DNA from: Candidatus Sodalis endolongispinus
GTDB taxonomy: Bacteria; Pseudomonadota; Gammaproteobacteria; Enterobacterales; Enterobacteriaceae
NCBI RefSeq assembly: GCF_018777395.1
Contig: NZ_JAFJYC010000001.1
Span: 1,612,001-1,676,000, forward strand
Direction: 5' to 3'
DNA: 64,000 nucleotides
The notes under the pieces are model-generated. The model did no database searches. It had not been told where the DNA came from and saw nothing but the letters and a program-made list of their open reading frames with translations. This document shows positions 30,119 through 38,136 of this stretch, one piece after another. Each line of letters opens with the position of its first letter. Positions within the stretch are counted from its first letter, which is position 1. The position numbers were made by a program, and so were the translations under genes.

Positions 30119-31045
30119 TCAGCGCGCATGCATACTGCGCGTCAGCCGATCTGGTACCTCGGCGGCGAAGCGTTGTAGAAAGGTGCTTATTTCATTTACC
30201 AGCGCGGAGGCCGGACGATGCAGCGGACGGATCAGGCTCACGGTAAAAGGCACCGCGATACTGAACGGGCGGATCAGCACGCCGCTGGCCGCATAATCCA
30301 GCGCCGTTAGCGGATTGACGATCGAAAGCCCGACGCCGGCGCGGACCATGGCGCAAACCGAGGCGGCGCTGTGGGTTTCCACGACCTCTTGCCGTGCCAC
30401 GTCCGCCTGCTGAAAATGCCGGTCCAGCCAATGTCGGTAGCTGTCGGTCGCGGAAAGGCTGATGAACGGCAGGTCGCGGAAATCCGACGGCGTCAATACC
30501 GATTTGGCGCCCAGCGGATGGCCGGGCGGCAACACGCAGACTTCATTGAGGGTCATCAGGGTGGCGCAACGCGTGCCGGCCGGCGCAGTCGGTTTTTCCG
30601 TCAGGCCCAAATCAAAGCGCTGGGCGGAAAGCCATTCTTCCAGCAGCGGTGATTCCTGCGGGGTAATATTCAGGCTGACTTCCGGGTGCGCGGCGAAAAA
30701 AGTGCGGCACACCTCCGGCAGCAGCGATTGGGAAAATACCGGCAGGCACGCGACCGACAATTGCGCCTGGCGGTATTCACGAATGGCGCGCGCCGCACCG
30801 AGGATCCGGTCCATACCGTAATAGGAGCGCTGCACCTCTTCAAACAGCCGTAACCCCTCATGGGTCGGTTTCAAGCGGCCTTTAATCCTGTCAAATAAGG
30901 TTAACTGCAGCAACTGTTCCAGCCGCGCCAGCTCACGGCTTACGGTAGGCTGTGAGGTATGCAGTAATCCCGCCGCCTCGGTCAGATTACCGGTGGTCAT
31001 GATCGCGTGAAAAATATCGATCTGCCTCGAGCTTACCGCCGCCAT
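30119..31045 (-). CDS. lysR: LysR, activator of lysA
   Basis: LysR-type regulator that activates diaminopimelate decarboxylase when diaminopimelate is high and lysine low. 308 aa (E. coli 311). The HTH is at about residues 18-40 (LTEAAGLLHTSQPTVSREL); the effector domain keeps ACLPVFSQS, ESPLLEEWLSAQR, CVLPPGHPL, and THSAASVCAMVRAGVGLSIV. It is divergent from lysA across 147 bp, as in E. coli, where it also represses itself. Intact. Confidence 0.95.
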   Translation of the reverse strand: MAAVSSRQIDIFHAIMTTGNLTEAAGLLHTSQPTVSRELARLEQLLQLTLFDRIKGRLKPTHEGLRLFEEVQRSYYGMDRILGAARAIREYRQAQLSVACLPVFSQSLLPEVCRTFFAAHPEVSLNITPQESPLLEEWLSAQRFDLGLTEKPTAPAGTRCATLMTLNEVCVLPPGHPLGAKSVLTPSDFRDLPFISLSATDSYRHWLDRHFQQADVARQEVVETHSAASVCAMVRAGVGLSIVNPLTALDYAASGVLIRPFSIAVPFTVSLIRPLHRPASALVNEISTFLQRFAAEVPDRLTRSMHAR

Positions 31046-31192
31046 CTTTCGCCCCCTATCTTGAAAGCGATATCATAAATGAATAGCTAAGGGTAAAAAA
31101 GATATTTTATTAATAGCTGACGATGCATTACAAAGAAGAGCCCCAGCCCGCACCGGCGCTGTCGGGACCGACTCTTTTCAGCGAGGACCACC

Positions 31193-32452
31193 ATGTCGCA
31201 CAGTCTCTACACCACGGAACGCGCCCTGAATGCCGCGAATTTATTACCGCTCCATCAGCGCTACGGTGGACCAGTCTGGGTGTATGAAGCGGAAACCATC
31301 AGCGCCCGGATTGCGCAACTACGTCGCTTCGATACCATCCGCTTCGCCCAGAAAGCCTGTTCCAATATCCATCTGCTGCGCCTGATGCGCAGCCAGGGCG
31401 TTAAAGTAGATTCAGTATCGCTCGGCGAGATTGAGCGCGCTCTACTGGCCGGTTTCCAGCCGGGCACCGAGAACGATGAAATCGTCTTTACCGCCGATTT
31501 ACTGGATGAATCGACGCTGGCGCGGGTCGTTGAGCTCCGTATCCCGGTCAACGCCGGCTCGGTGGATATGCTGGCACAGCTTGGCGCCCGCTCGCCGGGA
31601 CACGGCGTCTGGCTGCGTATCAATCCCGGTTTTGGCCACGGGCATAGCCAAAAAACCAACACCGGCGGCGAAAACAGCAAGCACGGTATCTGGCATGAAG
31701 ATTTGCCGCAGGCCGTCGCGCTTATTCTCCGCTACGGTCTGCGGCTCATCGGCATACATATGCATATCGGTTCGGGAGTGGATTACGGCCACCTCTCCCG
31801 GGTCTGCGACGCCATGGTGCAACAGGTCATCGCCAGCGGGCTGGATCTCGCGGCCATTTCCGCGGGCGGCGGTCTGTCGATACCCTACCGTTCGGGGGAG
31901 GAGGCGATTGATACCGATCACTACTTTGGCCTGTGGGATGCCGCCCGTCGGCGGATAAGCAGCCATCTCTGGCATCCGGTGACGCTTGAAATTGAACCTG
32001 GCCGGTTCTTGGTGGCAGAATCGGGCGTGCTGATAACCCAGGTCAGGGCGGTCAAAGACATGGTCAGCCGCCACTTCGTGCTGGTGGACGCGGGGTTTAA
32101 CGACTTAATGCGCCCGGCGATGTACGGTAGTTACCACGCTATTTCGCTGCTGCCGGCGGACGGCCGCGATCGCGGCTCACAACCATTGCGCGAAACCGTC
32201 GTGGGGGGACCGCTGTGCGAATCTGGCGACGTGTTTACCCAGACGGCCGGCGGCGGTGTCGCGCCGCGTCTTTTGCCGCCGGCCCAGGTGGGGGACTATC
32301 TGGTCTTTAACGATACCGGCGCTTATGGCGCCTCAATGTCCTCAAACTACAATAGCCGGCCGCTACTGCCGGAGGTGTTGTTTGAACAAGGTCAGGCACG
32401 GCAGATCCGCCGCCGTCAGCGGCTGGAGGAGCTGTTTGACCTTGAGCGATAA
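31193..32452 (+). CDS. lysA: diaminopimelate decarboxylase
   Basis: PLP enzyme converting meso-diaminopimelate to lysine, the last step of lysine synthesis. 419 aa (E. coli 420). The Schiff-base Lys54 lies in RFAQKACSN, the glycine loop in SAGGGLSIPY, EPGRFLVAESG binds PLP phosphate, and CESGDVF supplies the catalytic Cys across the dimer. Divergent from lysR. Intact, so lysine synthesis seems retained. Confidence 0.96.
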   Translation: MSHSLYTTERALNAANLLPLHQRYGGPVWVYEAETISARIAQLRRFDTIRFAQKACSNIHLLRLMRSQGVKVDSVSLGEIERALLAGFQPGTENDEIVFTADLLDESTLARVVELRIPVNAGSVDMLAQLGARSPGHGVWLRINPGFGHGHSQKTNTGGENSKHGIWHEDLPQAVALILRYGLRLIGIHMHIGSGVDYGHLSRVCDAMVQQVIASGLDLAAISAGGGLSIPYRSGEEAIDTDHYFGLWDAARRRISSHLWHPVTLEIEPGRFLVAESGVLITQVRAVKDMVSRHFVLVDAGFNDLMRPAMYGSYHAISLLPADGRDRGSQPLRETVVGGPLCESGDVFTQTAGGGVAPRLLPPAQVGDYLVFNDTGAYGASMSSNYNSRPLLPEVLFEQGQARQIRRRQRLEELFDLER

Positions 32453-32553
32453 CCGGCGCTAAGTATTGCGCCTGGTTCCCTCATCGCCCCGCAAGCGGCG
32501 GGCATCCATGGGGCGACAATCCAGGTCGACGCCGCCCGGCGCGCGGCGCGGTT

Positions 32554-33118
32554 TCAGGGTGAAAGGTTTAGTTCGAGCAAAATTTCACCGCCCTCAAACC
32601 CGACGAAGCGGATTTGCCGCCAGTCGCGAATATGGCCGCGAATGCGGGCGCCGGGCTGCGGCGCCGAGTAATTTCGCGCCCAGGCGGTAGGGCTCCGCGT
32701 CCGGTTTGCCGCAGTTCACCTCATTGGCACCGACCATTTGCGCGGGCAACGGTAATCGACAGCAGGTCATCCGGTGCCGCGCGACCCGCTGGCTGGCCGA
32801 GGTGACCACGGCCCAGGGGGCGTCGCCGAGGGAGCTGAGAAAGCGTCCGGCGCCCTGAATTTCCCGCGCTTTGCCGGTAAATTCTATCTCCAGGCCGTCA
32901 AGCACCGCCGCCTGCTCTTCCAGCGGCAAATGAGGCGCGATCCGACGAATGACATCGCGGGAACGTACCCCATGACAAATGTTTAATGCCTGCTGGGGCG
33001 CAATATGATTGATACGACACCAGTGTCGCCAGATAAATTCGACCTGATGTGTGGAGTGTACTAAAGTGCCGTCCATATCAAAGATTAAAGATTTGGATTT
33101 AATTAATTTCATCATCAT
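32554..33118 (-). pseudogene. HAD-family sugar-phosphatase remnant
   Basis: YqaB/YfbT-like phosphatase. The N-terminal part is good: DMDGTLVHS (nucleophile Asp), cap helices, VTSASQRVARHRM (motif II) and EVNCGKPDAEPY (motif III Lys). After KLLGA the frame changes near 32665, and the motif with the metal-binding aspartates (usually VFEDAPAG) is missing. Another frame gives a plausible C terminus RIRGHIRDWRQIRFVGFEGG ending at 32554. So there is an internal deletion of perhaps 60-90 nt plus a frame change, and the product cannot bind magnesium properly. It sits between lysA and the next regulator, an insertion relative to E. coli. Confidence 0.75.
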
Positions 33119-33446
33119 TCCTTAATTATCTTATTTATTGGCTCGTCGAAAAAGGAGATAGGCAGGCAATGACTTCCGCTCGCGCTTGCGCCGGCGAAGA
33201 CATCATGGCCTGAATCGGTTCACATTGTTAAGCAAATAAAAGGCAACAGTAGCGCGTGCGCTCACGTAAAACGTGTTAATCAATACCGCTGGCGATGCCG
33301 CCACCCCTTGTGGCACGGGCTTCTGACCGGCGGGGATAATGCAACTGTTTAGAGTCATGTCTTTAGGCGCTGAATAATGGATATTTTTATATTGTTTTGA
33401 TGCATATGTTTATTTTTGCTTATTTTAAGTCGCTGCTCTTTTTTAT
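33119..33446. other. gene-free stretch upstream of LysR-type regulator
   Basis: No open frame or RNA gene that I can support. It becomes A/T-rich toward 33370-33445, leading into the promoter at 33447. Confidence 0.5.
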
Positions 33447-33474
33447 TTGACGATAATGCGCGAGGATTTATACA
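33447..33474 (+). promoter_or_regulatory. sigma-70-like promoter of LysR-type gene
   Basis: TTGACG (33447-33452) and TATACA (33469-33474), 16 bp apart, in an A/T-rich setting about 100 bp before the regulator start. Assigned from match to consensus only. Confidence 0.5.
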
Positions 33475-33572
33475 TAATGAAAGGCTCCTGCAGATTAATT
33501 ATTCATGACAGTTCAACATGAAAGGGGTAATTTGTATAATTGAAAAAAGTTAATTGGCGATAGGAGTTTGGA

Positions 33573-34448
33573 ATGGACATTCGGCAACTCCTGGCGTTTG
33601 TGGCTCTGGCTGAGTGCCTGAGATATCGGGAAGCGGCGGAAAGATTGTGGCTGACACAGCCCACGCTGACCAAACAGATCAAGATGCTGGAGACGGAAAT
33701 CAGTCTGGTGCTGTTTTTGCGCGATAATCACGGGACTCAGCTCAGCCGTCATGGTCAGCAGCTTTATCAGGATGCGAAAAAATTACTCAGTCAGTTTAAT
33801 GCCTTCAAGACGCTGTGCCAGCAACTGACCAACGGCAAGCGCGGCGCATTGTCGCTGGGGTTCATTTCCTCGGCGACGCCGGTGATGCCGGTCATAATCA
33901 CGGCCTTTCAGAATGCCTTTCCCGATATTCATCTTGGGTTACAGGATATCTCGTCGCCGGTGCAGCAAGAACGTATCCTGAATGGTCAGCTGCAGGCGGG
34001 TTTTATGCGTATTCCGGTCTCGCCGCCGCTGGCGTTTCGTAAAACCGGTTCGGACTGTTTAACGCTGGTTTTTCATAAAAGCTGCCGGCACCAGCAGGAA
34101 GCGCTGCATCAGCTGTGGCGCCGCTGTACGCTGTTTACCGTGAATGCGGAAACCTGCCCTGGTTCGGCGCTACAAATCAATAATTTTATTGCCGCGCACG
34201 GTATAGACGCGCGCAAGATGCAATGTATCAGCGACACCCGTACCTTGATGACGATGGTGGAATCCCGCATGGGTGTGGCTATTTTGCCGCAAAGCGCGGT
34301 TACGGTGCCCCATCAGGATATTATTTGTCAGCCGCTGCACGGTGAATTCGCCCGCTGGGATATTGGCCTGGTGTGGAATGAAAAGATCATCGATCCGGTA
34401 CGTGACAGCTTTATCAGTCAGGTTACCGCAATGCTGGCGCCCGCCTGA
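33573..34448 (+). CDS. LysR-family transcriptional regulator
   Basis: 291 aa. The N-terminal winged HTH is FVALAECLRYREAAERLWLT, QPTLTKQIKMLETEI (residues ~9-43), followed by a periplasmic-binding-protein-like effector domain (LSLGFISSATPVMPVI, ESRMGVAILPQ). A ribosome binding site (GATAGGAG) precedes ATG 33573. No divergently transcribed neighbour is left that would name its target; the HAD remnant to the left is the nearest candidate. Intact. Confidence 0.85.
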   Translation: MDIRQLLAFVALAECLRYREAAERLWLTQPTLTKQIKMLETEISLVLFLRDNHGTQLSRHGQQLYQDAKKLLSQFNAFKTLCQQLTNGKRGALSLGFISSATPVMPVIITAFQNAFPDIHLGLQDISSPVQQERILNGQLQAGFMRIPVSPPLAFRKTGSDCLTLVFHKSCRHQQEALHQLWRRCTLFTVNAETCPGSALQINNFIAAHGIDARKMQCISDTRTLMTMVESRMGVAILPQSAVTVPHQDIICQPLHGEFARWDIGLVWNEKIIDPVRDSFISQVTAMLAPA

Positions 34449-34615
34449 CGGCTTCCAGCGTCGCTCGCGCGACGGCAAGGGACATTATGCCTAAAGTAGG
34501 TGTTAGCCGGCGCCGTTAAAGCGCCACGCACGTTAAGCGGCAGAATGGGAAACATAGTGGCGTGGGCCGGCCGACGAGCCGCGCCCTTAAAGGCGTCATG
34601 CTGATGCGCGGATAA

Positions 34616-35836
34616 TCAATTAAAAATTGCGCACATCTTCGTCCCGGTGCTGCATCCAGGGCTGCGGGACCGGCGTGAGGCCGGGTGAATCTGGTCGGCG
34701 CAGTATGAAGATGAATTCCGGCGGCCGAAACGGACGACGAGCGCTGATGGCAGGCTTTGGTGGCAGAAAACCGATGCTGCGCTGGACGGCGGGTTTGGTG
34801 GCGAAAAGCCGGCGGGGGTGTGGGAGAGGGAGGTCGTCGGGTGCCAAGCAATCGGTGTGGATTGAGGATGTCTTCGGGCGCCAGGCAATCGGTGTGGGTT
34901 GGGGATGTCTTTGGGGCCAGGCAAGCGGTATGGGGTAGGGATGACGTCCGGCGCCAGCCTATCGGCGAGGGCAGGGAGGTGAAGGGCTAAAAGGTATGCT
35001 CGTCTGCCCGACGGGCGGCATGGCGGAGTCGCGGTCCGGCTCCGCCCGAGCCGTCTGGCGTGGGACTTGCCGCCCAGCGGACGATGGGCGATAAAATAAA
35101 TCAACGCGACGAAGATACCGCCCCCTATCTCGTTGCCGAGGAATACCGGCGGGAAATTGATGAAATAGTCGTGCCAGATGGCCTGGCCGGCGAAAATCGC
35201 CGCCGGAATAACGAACATATTAGCCACCACATGTTGAAAGCCCAAATCAACAAACGCCATAATGGGAAACCAGATGCCCAGGATTTTACCCGCCATATCT
35301 TTTGCGGCATACGCCAGCCAGACCGCCAGACTGACCAGCCAGTTACAGCCAATGGCCGAGATAAACGCGTGGGTAAAGTCGGCGGAAATTTTGTCGTGTG
35401 AGGTTGACACGGTTTTCGCCAAAAACGCCCCTTCGGTCATACCGAGAATATGGCCGAAGAACCAGGCTATTATCAGGCTGCCGATAAAGTTGGCGAGCGT
35501 AACCCAAAACCAGTTACGAATAAGCGCCAGCACGCCGATTTGCCGGCTGAACAGCGCCATCGGCAGCGTCATCATATTGCCGGTCAGCAGTTCGCCGCCG
35601 GCCAACACCGTTAAAACCAGCCCGACCGGGAACACCGACGCGCCGAGGAACACGCCGAACGATCCCCACGCCGGTGGCAGGCTGGAAACGACGTGGATAT
35701 CCAGCAGGAAGCCTAGCGCGATAAACGCGCCCGCCATAATGCCGAGTACCATCAGTACCGGTAGCGAGGCTTGACTCTTGGTAACTCCGGTATGCATAGC
35801 AATCGCGGCGACTTCTTTAGGGGAATAAAACGACAT
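34616..35836 (-). CDS. formate/nitrite-transporter family channel with anomalous tail
   Basis: FNT-family pentameric channel for small monovalent anions such as formate or nitrite. Residues 1-262 have six hydrophobic helices and family phrases: VVSSLPPAWGSFGVFLGASV, FPVGLVLTVLAGGELLTGNM, AFISAIGCNWLVSLAVWLAY, FQHVVANMFVIPAAIF (with the conserved N-x-F-x-I/V-P) and GNEIGGGIFVALIY. The normal end is about residue 265 (FIAHRPLGG). The frame then runs on for ~140 residues of Pro/Arg/Ser-rich sequence, partly from a 36-37-bp tandem repeat, with no similarity to FNT tails. A frameshift or loss of the native stop near 35040 is likely. The pore itself looks complete. Confidence 0.8.
   Translation of the reverse strand: MSFYSPKEVAAIAMHTGVTKSQASLPVLMVLGIMAGAFIALGFLLDIHVVSSLPPAWGSFGVFLGASVFPVGLVLTVLAGGELLTGNMMTLPMALFSRQIGVLALIRNWFWVTLANFIGSLIIAWFFGHILGMTEGAFLAKTVSTSHDKISADFTHAFISAIGCNWLVSLAVWLAYAAKDMAGKILGIWFPIMAFVDLGFQHVVANMFVIPAAIFAGQAIWHDYFINFPPVFLGNEIGGGIFVALIYFIAHRPLGGKSHARRLGRSRTATPPCRPSGRRAYLLALHLPALADRLAPDVIPTPYRLPGPKDIPNPHRLPGARRHPQSTPIAWHPTTSLSHTPAGFSPPNPPSSAASVFCHQSLPSALVVRFGRRNSSSYCADQIHPASRRSRSPGCSTGTKMCAIFN
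34843..34985. repeat. 36-37-bp tandem repeat, about four units
   Basis: Units begin GCCAAGCAATCGG (34843), GCCAGGCAATCGG (34880), GCCAGGCAAGCGG (34916) and GCCAGCCTATCGG (34953). Each is followed by a G/T-rich GTGTGGATTGAGGATGTC-like segment. Spacings are 37, 36 and 37 bp, so the period is not fixed to codons. It lies in the 3' extension of the FNT gene. Confidence 0.8.
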
Positions 35837-36129
35837 GTGATTCGCGTGTTAATAGAATGATAAGGTGCCACGCATAGTAGCTTCTCGCATCGGTGAAGCC
35901 AACAGTCAAGCAAACACATCTCGGTAAAAAAGTGTTAACAGAGCGGCGTTTTTATTGCCGCGCTGCCGCCGTACCGGCTACGCCATCTCAAGCGTAGAGC
36001 CGGCCGGCCCCTTGTTCCTATTTGAGCGGCCCAGGAGGGATTTTCCCGTCACGCGCAGGCCAGCTCCGCCATTTCCCGGCGTAGCAAAATCAGTTCGGCA
36101 GCCAGAACCTGGCACGGCTGGAGGTCATC

Positions 36130-36352
36130 AAATGATCTTGGGCATCAACTATAATCAGCGATACCGGCACGTTTATTCTCGCCGTGCTGCGCCGTGCTGC
36201 GCCGGGGCGACGTGATGGGGAGCTATCAGTCGATGTGGCAGTTTATGGAAATTGTGAAAACCGCCCTGATGGAAACCTCCGACGCTAACGCGCCCGAATT
36301 CGAGGGTTTCTTATTTGCATCGGTGCCGATTTTTCAGGGGAAATTGCTGTGA
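36130..36352 (+). pseudogene. 3' remnant of an unknown gene, coupled to GNAT
   Basis: Removing one copy of a 10-bp tandem duplication (GCCGTGCTGC at 36181-36190 and 36191-36200) joins two frames into IISDTGTFILAVLRRGDVMG, SYQSMWQFMEIVKTALMETS, APEFEGFLFASVPIFQGKLL, ending at TGA 36350-36352. The stop overlaps the GTG start of the acetyltransferase, as in a coupled gene pair. The 5' part is not recognisable; 35840-36130 shows no convincing frame. Family unknown. Confidence 0.45.
36181..36200. repeat. 10-bp tandem duplication causing a frame shift
   Basis: GCCGTGCTGC is present twice in a row (36181-36190, 36191-36200). Removing one copy joins the frames of the remnant gene upstream of the GNAT gene. 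Confidence 0.75.
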
Positions 36353-36822
36353 GCCGGATTCAGTTCACGACGCTTGCGGACCATCCCTGCCATCAGCAGG
36401 CCGTGACCGACTGGCTATGGCAGGCATTTGGCCACGGCGCCAGTCTGGCGTTTTGTGCCGCCATCGTCGAGAGTAGTCTGCGCAGTGAGGGGCTGCCGAT
36501 AACGTTTATCGCGCTGGCCGGGGAAAAGCTGGTCGGCACAGACGGGCTATGGCGCTGTGATCTCCTGTCCCGGCAAGATTTGACGCCCTGGCTGTCGGCA
36601 TTGTATATCGATGCGCCGGCGCGCGGCCAGGGCGTGGGGGCGGCGCTGCAGCGCCACGTGATAGAGTACAGCCGTCGCGCCGGTTTTGATGTGCTTTACC
36701 TGTATGCGACCTTCGCCGGCTATTACGAGCGTCACGGCTGGGAATATCTGGGCGACGGGGTCGACTATCCAGATCGGGCGGTGCGCCTGTACCGGCAACG
36801 GCTCGCAGGATCTCAAGCTTGA
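36349..36822 (+). CDS. GNAT-family N-acetyltransferase
   Basis: 157 aa from GTG 36349. The acetyl-CoA binding motif A is LYIDAPARGQGVGAALQRHV (R/Q-x-x-G-x-G/A), preceded by strand WLSALYI and followed by VLYLYATFAGYYERHGW, the classic motif B (FYxxxGF/W). The substrate is not predictable. Short overlap with the remnant upstream suggests it was the second gene of a pair. Intact. Confidence 0.8.
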   Translation: MSRIQFTTLADHPCHQQAVTDWLWQAFGHGASLAFCAAIVESSLRSEGLPITFIALAGEKLVGTDGLWRCDLLSRQDLTPWLSALYIDAPARGQGVGAALQRHVIEYSRRAGFDVLYLYATFAGYYERHGWEYLGDGVDYPDRAVRLYRQRLAGSQA

Positions 36823-36929
36823 AGGTGCGTTGAACGCCACGCCGATGGCGCGGCAGGCCTCTGTTCCAGCGAGCGTCAAGCGTCACGTCGCCGGCGCGCT
36901 GGGCCGCTGTTTCGGGGACGCGTCAGGCG

Positions 36930-37928
36930 CTACGCCGCCGGCGGCGCCACGGAATGGCGACGTACCAGCGTCGGGATAAACATATTGGTCACCTCCGGCA
37001 GCGGCGCGCCGTTAGCCAGCGCCAGCTGTGCCGCCTGGGTGGCCATGGCCACCACCGGATAACGGATGGTGGTCAGCCGAGGCCGCAGGTAGCGGGAAAT
37101 CAGCACATCATCGAATCCCACCAGCGAAATATCCTGCGGTACCTCAATGCCGTTATCGCTCAATACCGCCATCGCGCCGGCGGCTGTCGAGTCGTTATAG
37201 CAGGCGATGGCGGTAAACGTGCGGCCGCGCCACAAAAGCTCCGTCATCGCCTGTTCGCCGCCCACCTCGTCCGGTTCACCGAACGCAATCAGTTTTTCAT
37301 CCATGGCAATATGAAACTTTTCCAGCGCGTCCCGATAGCCCTGCAGGCGGTCGACGCTGTCGGGAATACTGTGGCTTGAGCAGATAAAGGCGATGCGCCG
37401 ATGTCCCATTTTGATCAGATGGCGCGTGGCCAGCCAGGCGCCGTAACGATCGTCCAGCGCCACGCAGCGCTCGGCGTAATTCGGCAGAATACGGTTGATA
37501 AGCACCATGCCCGGAATATGCGCCATTAACGTGTTCAGCTTTTCGGCCGGGATCATCTGGGCGTGCACCACTAGCGCGGCGCAGCGGTGTCGGATCAGTT
37601 GCTCAATCGCCTGACGCTCTTTATCCAAAATATGGTAACCGTTGCCGATCAGCAGGAAATTGCCGGTATGGTACGCCACTTGCTCCACCGCCTTCACCAT
37701 GGCGCCGAAGAAAGGATCCGAGACACCGTCGACAGTCAATCCCAGGGTTTCCGTGGACTGTTGCGCCAGCGCGCGGGCGTTGGCGTTGGGGTGGTATTGC
37801 AGCTGTTCCATCGCCTGCATGACCGCCTGGCGCGATCCATCGCTGGTTTTGGGCGAATTGTTAATCACACGCGAGACGGTGGCGACTGAAACGCCCGCCA
37901 GTCTGGCGACATCCTTTATGGTGGCCAT
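36930..37928 (-). CDS. galR: galactose operon repressor GalR
   Basis: LacI-family repressor of galactose uptake and catabolism, released by galactose. ATG 37928 gives MATIKDVARLAGVSVATVSR, identical in pattern to E. coli; longer frames upstream lack homology. 332 aa versus 343. The HTH is at residues 3-24, the hinge around YHPNANARALAQQ, and the effector domain keeps SDPFFGAMVKAVEQVAYHTG, LVINRILP-like VLINRILPNYAERC, FGEPDEVGGEQAMTELL and SLVGFDDVLISRYLRP. It stands next to the lysA region as in E. coli. Intact, and has an operator in front of its own start. Confidence 0.95.
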   Translation of the reverse strand: MATIKDVARLAGVSVATVSRVINNSPKTSDGSRQAVMQAMEQLQYHPNANARALAQQSTETLGLTVDGVSDPFFGAMVKAVEQVAYHTGNFLLIGNGYHILDKERQAIEQLIRHRCAALVVHAQMIPAEKLNTLMAHIPGMVLINRILPNYAERCVALDDRYGAWLATRHLIKMGHRRIAFICSSHSIPDSVDRLQGYRDALEKFHIAMDEKLIAFGEPDEVGGEQAMTELLWRGRTFTAIACYNDSTAAGAMAVLSDNGIEVPQDISLVGFDDVLISRYLRPRLTTIRYPVVAMATQAAQLALANGAPLPEVTNMFIPTLVRRHSVAPPAA

Positions 37929-37950
37929 GAGCACATTTCCGACGTCGGGG

Positions 37951-37966
37951 GAGTAATCGTTTACAT
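37951..37966 (-). promoter_or_regulatory. GalR/GalS operator before galR
   Basis: The reverse strand reads ATGTAAACGATTACTC, 14/16 to the gal operator consensus (GTGTAAACGATTACAC type), 22 bp upstream of galR. Negative autoregulation is predicted from known GalR/GalS sites. Confidence 0.7.
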
Positions 37967-38136
37967 TTGCTAGTGTCATGGAAAATAACTTTAACCGCAA
38001 GAAGTTAGCATGATGCGGTAAAAATTAGCCGCGACGAGGGCTATTTCCCGCCATCGACCCGATGAAGTTGTTTGGCGCCGCCTGACAAGAAATGCTATTT
38101 TGCCGCCAGATTAATCAGCAACAAAGAGAGCAGGGC

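Noticed and set aside
34616-35040. C-terminal domain of the FNT protein as a functional extension
   Set aside because: It is low-complexity, repeat-derived and absent from the family, so more likely read-through after loss of the native stop.
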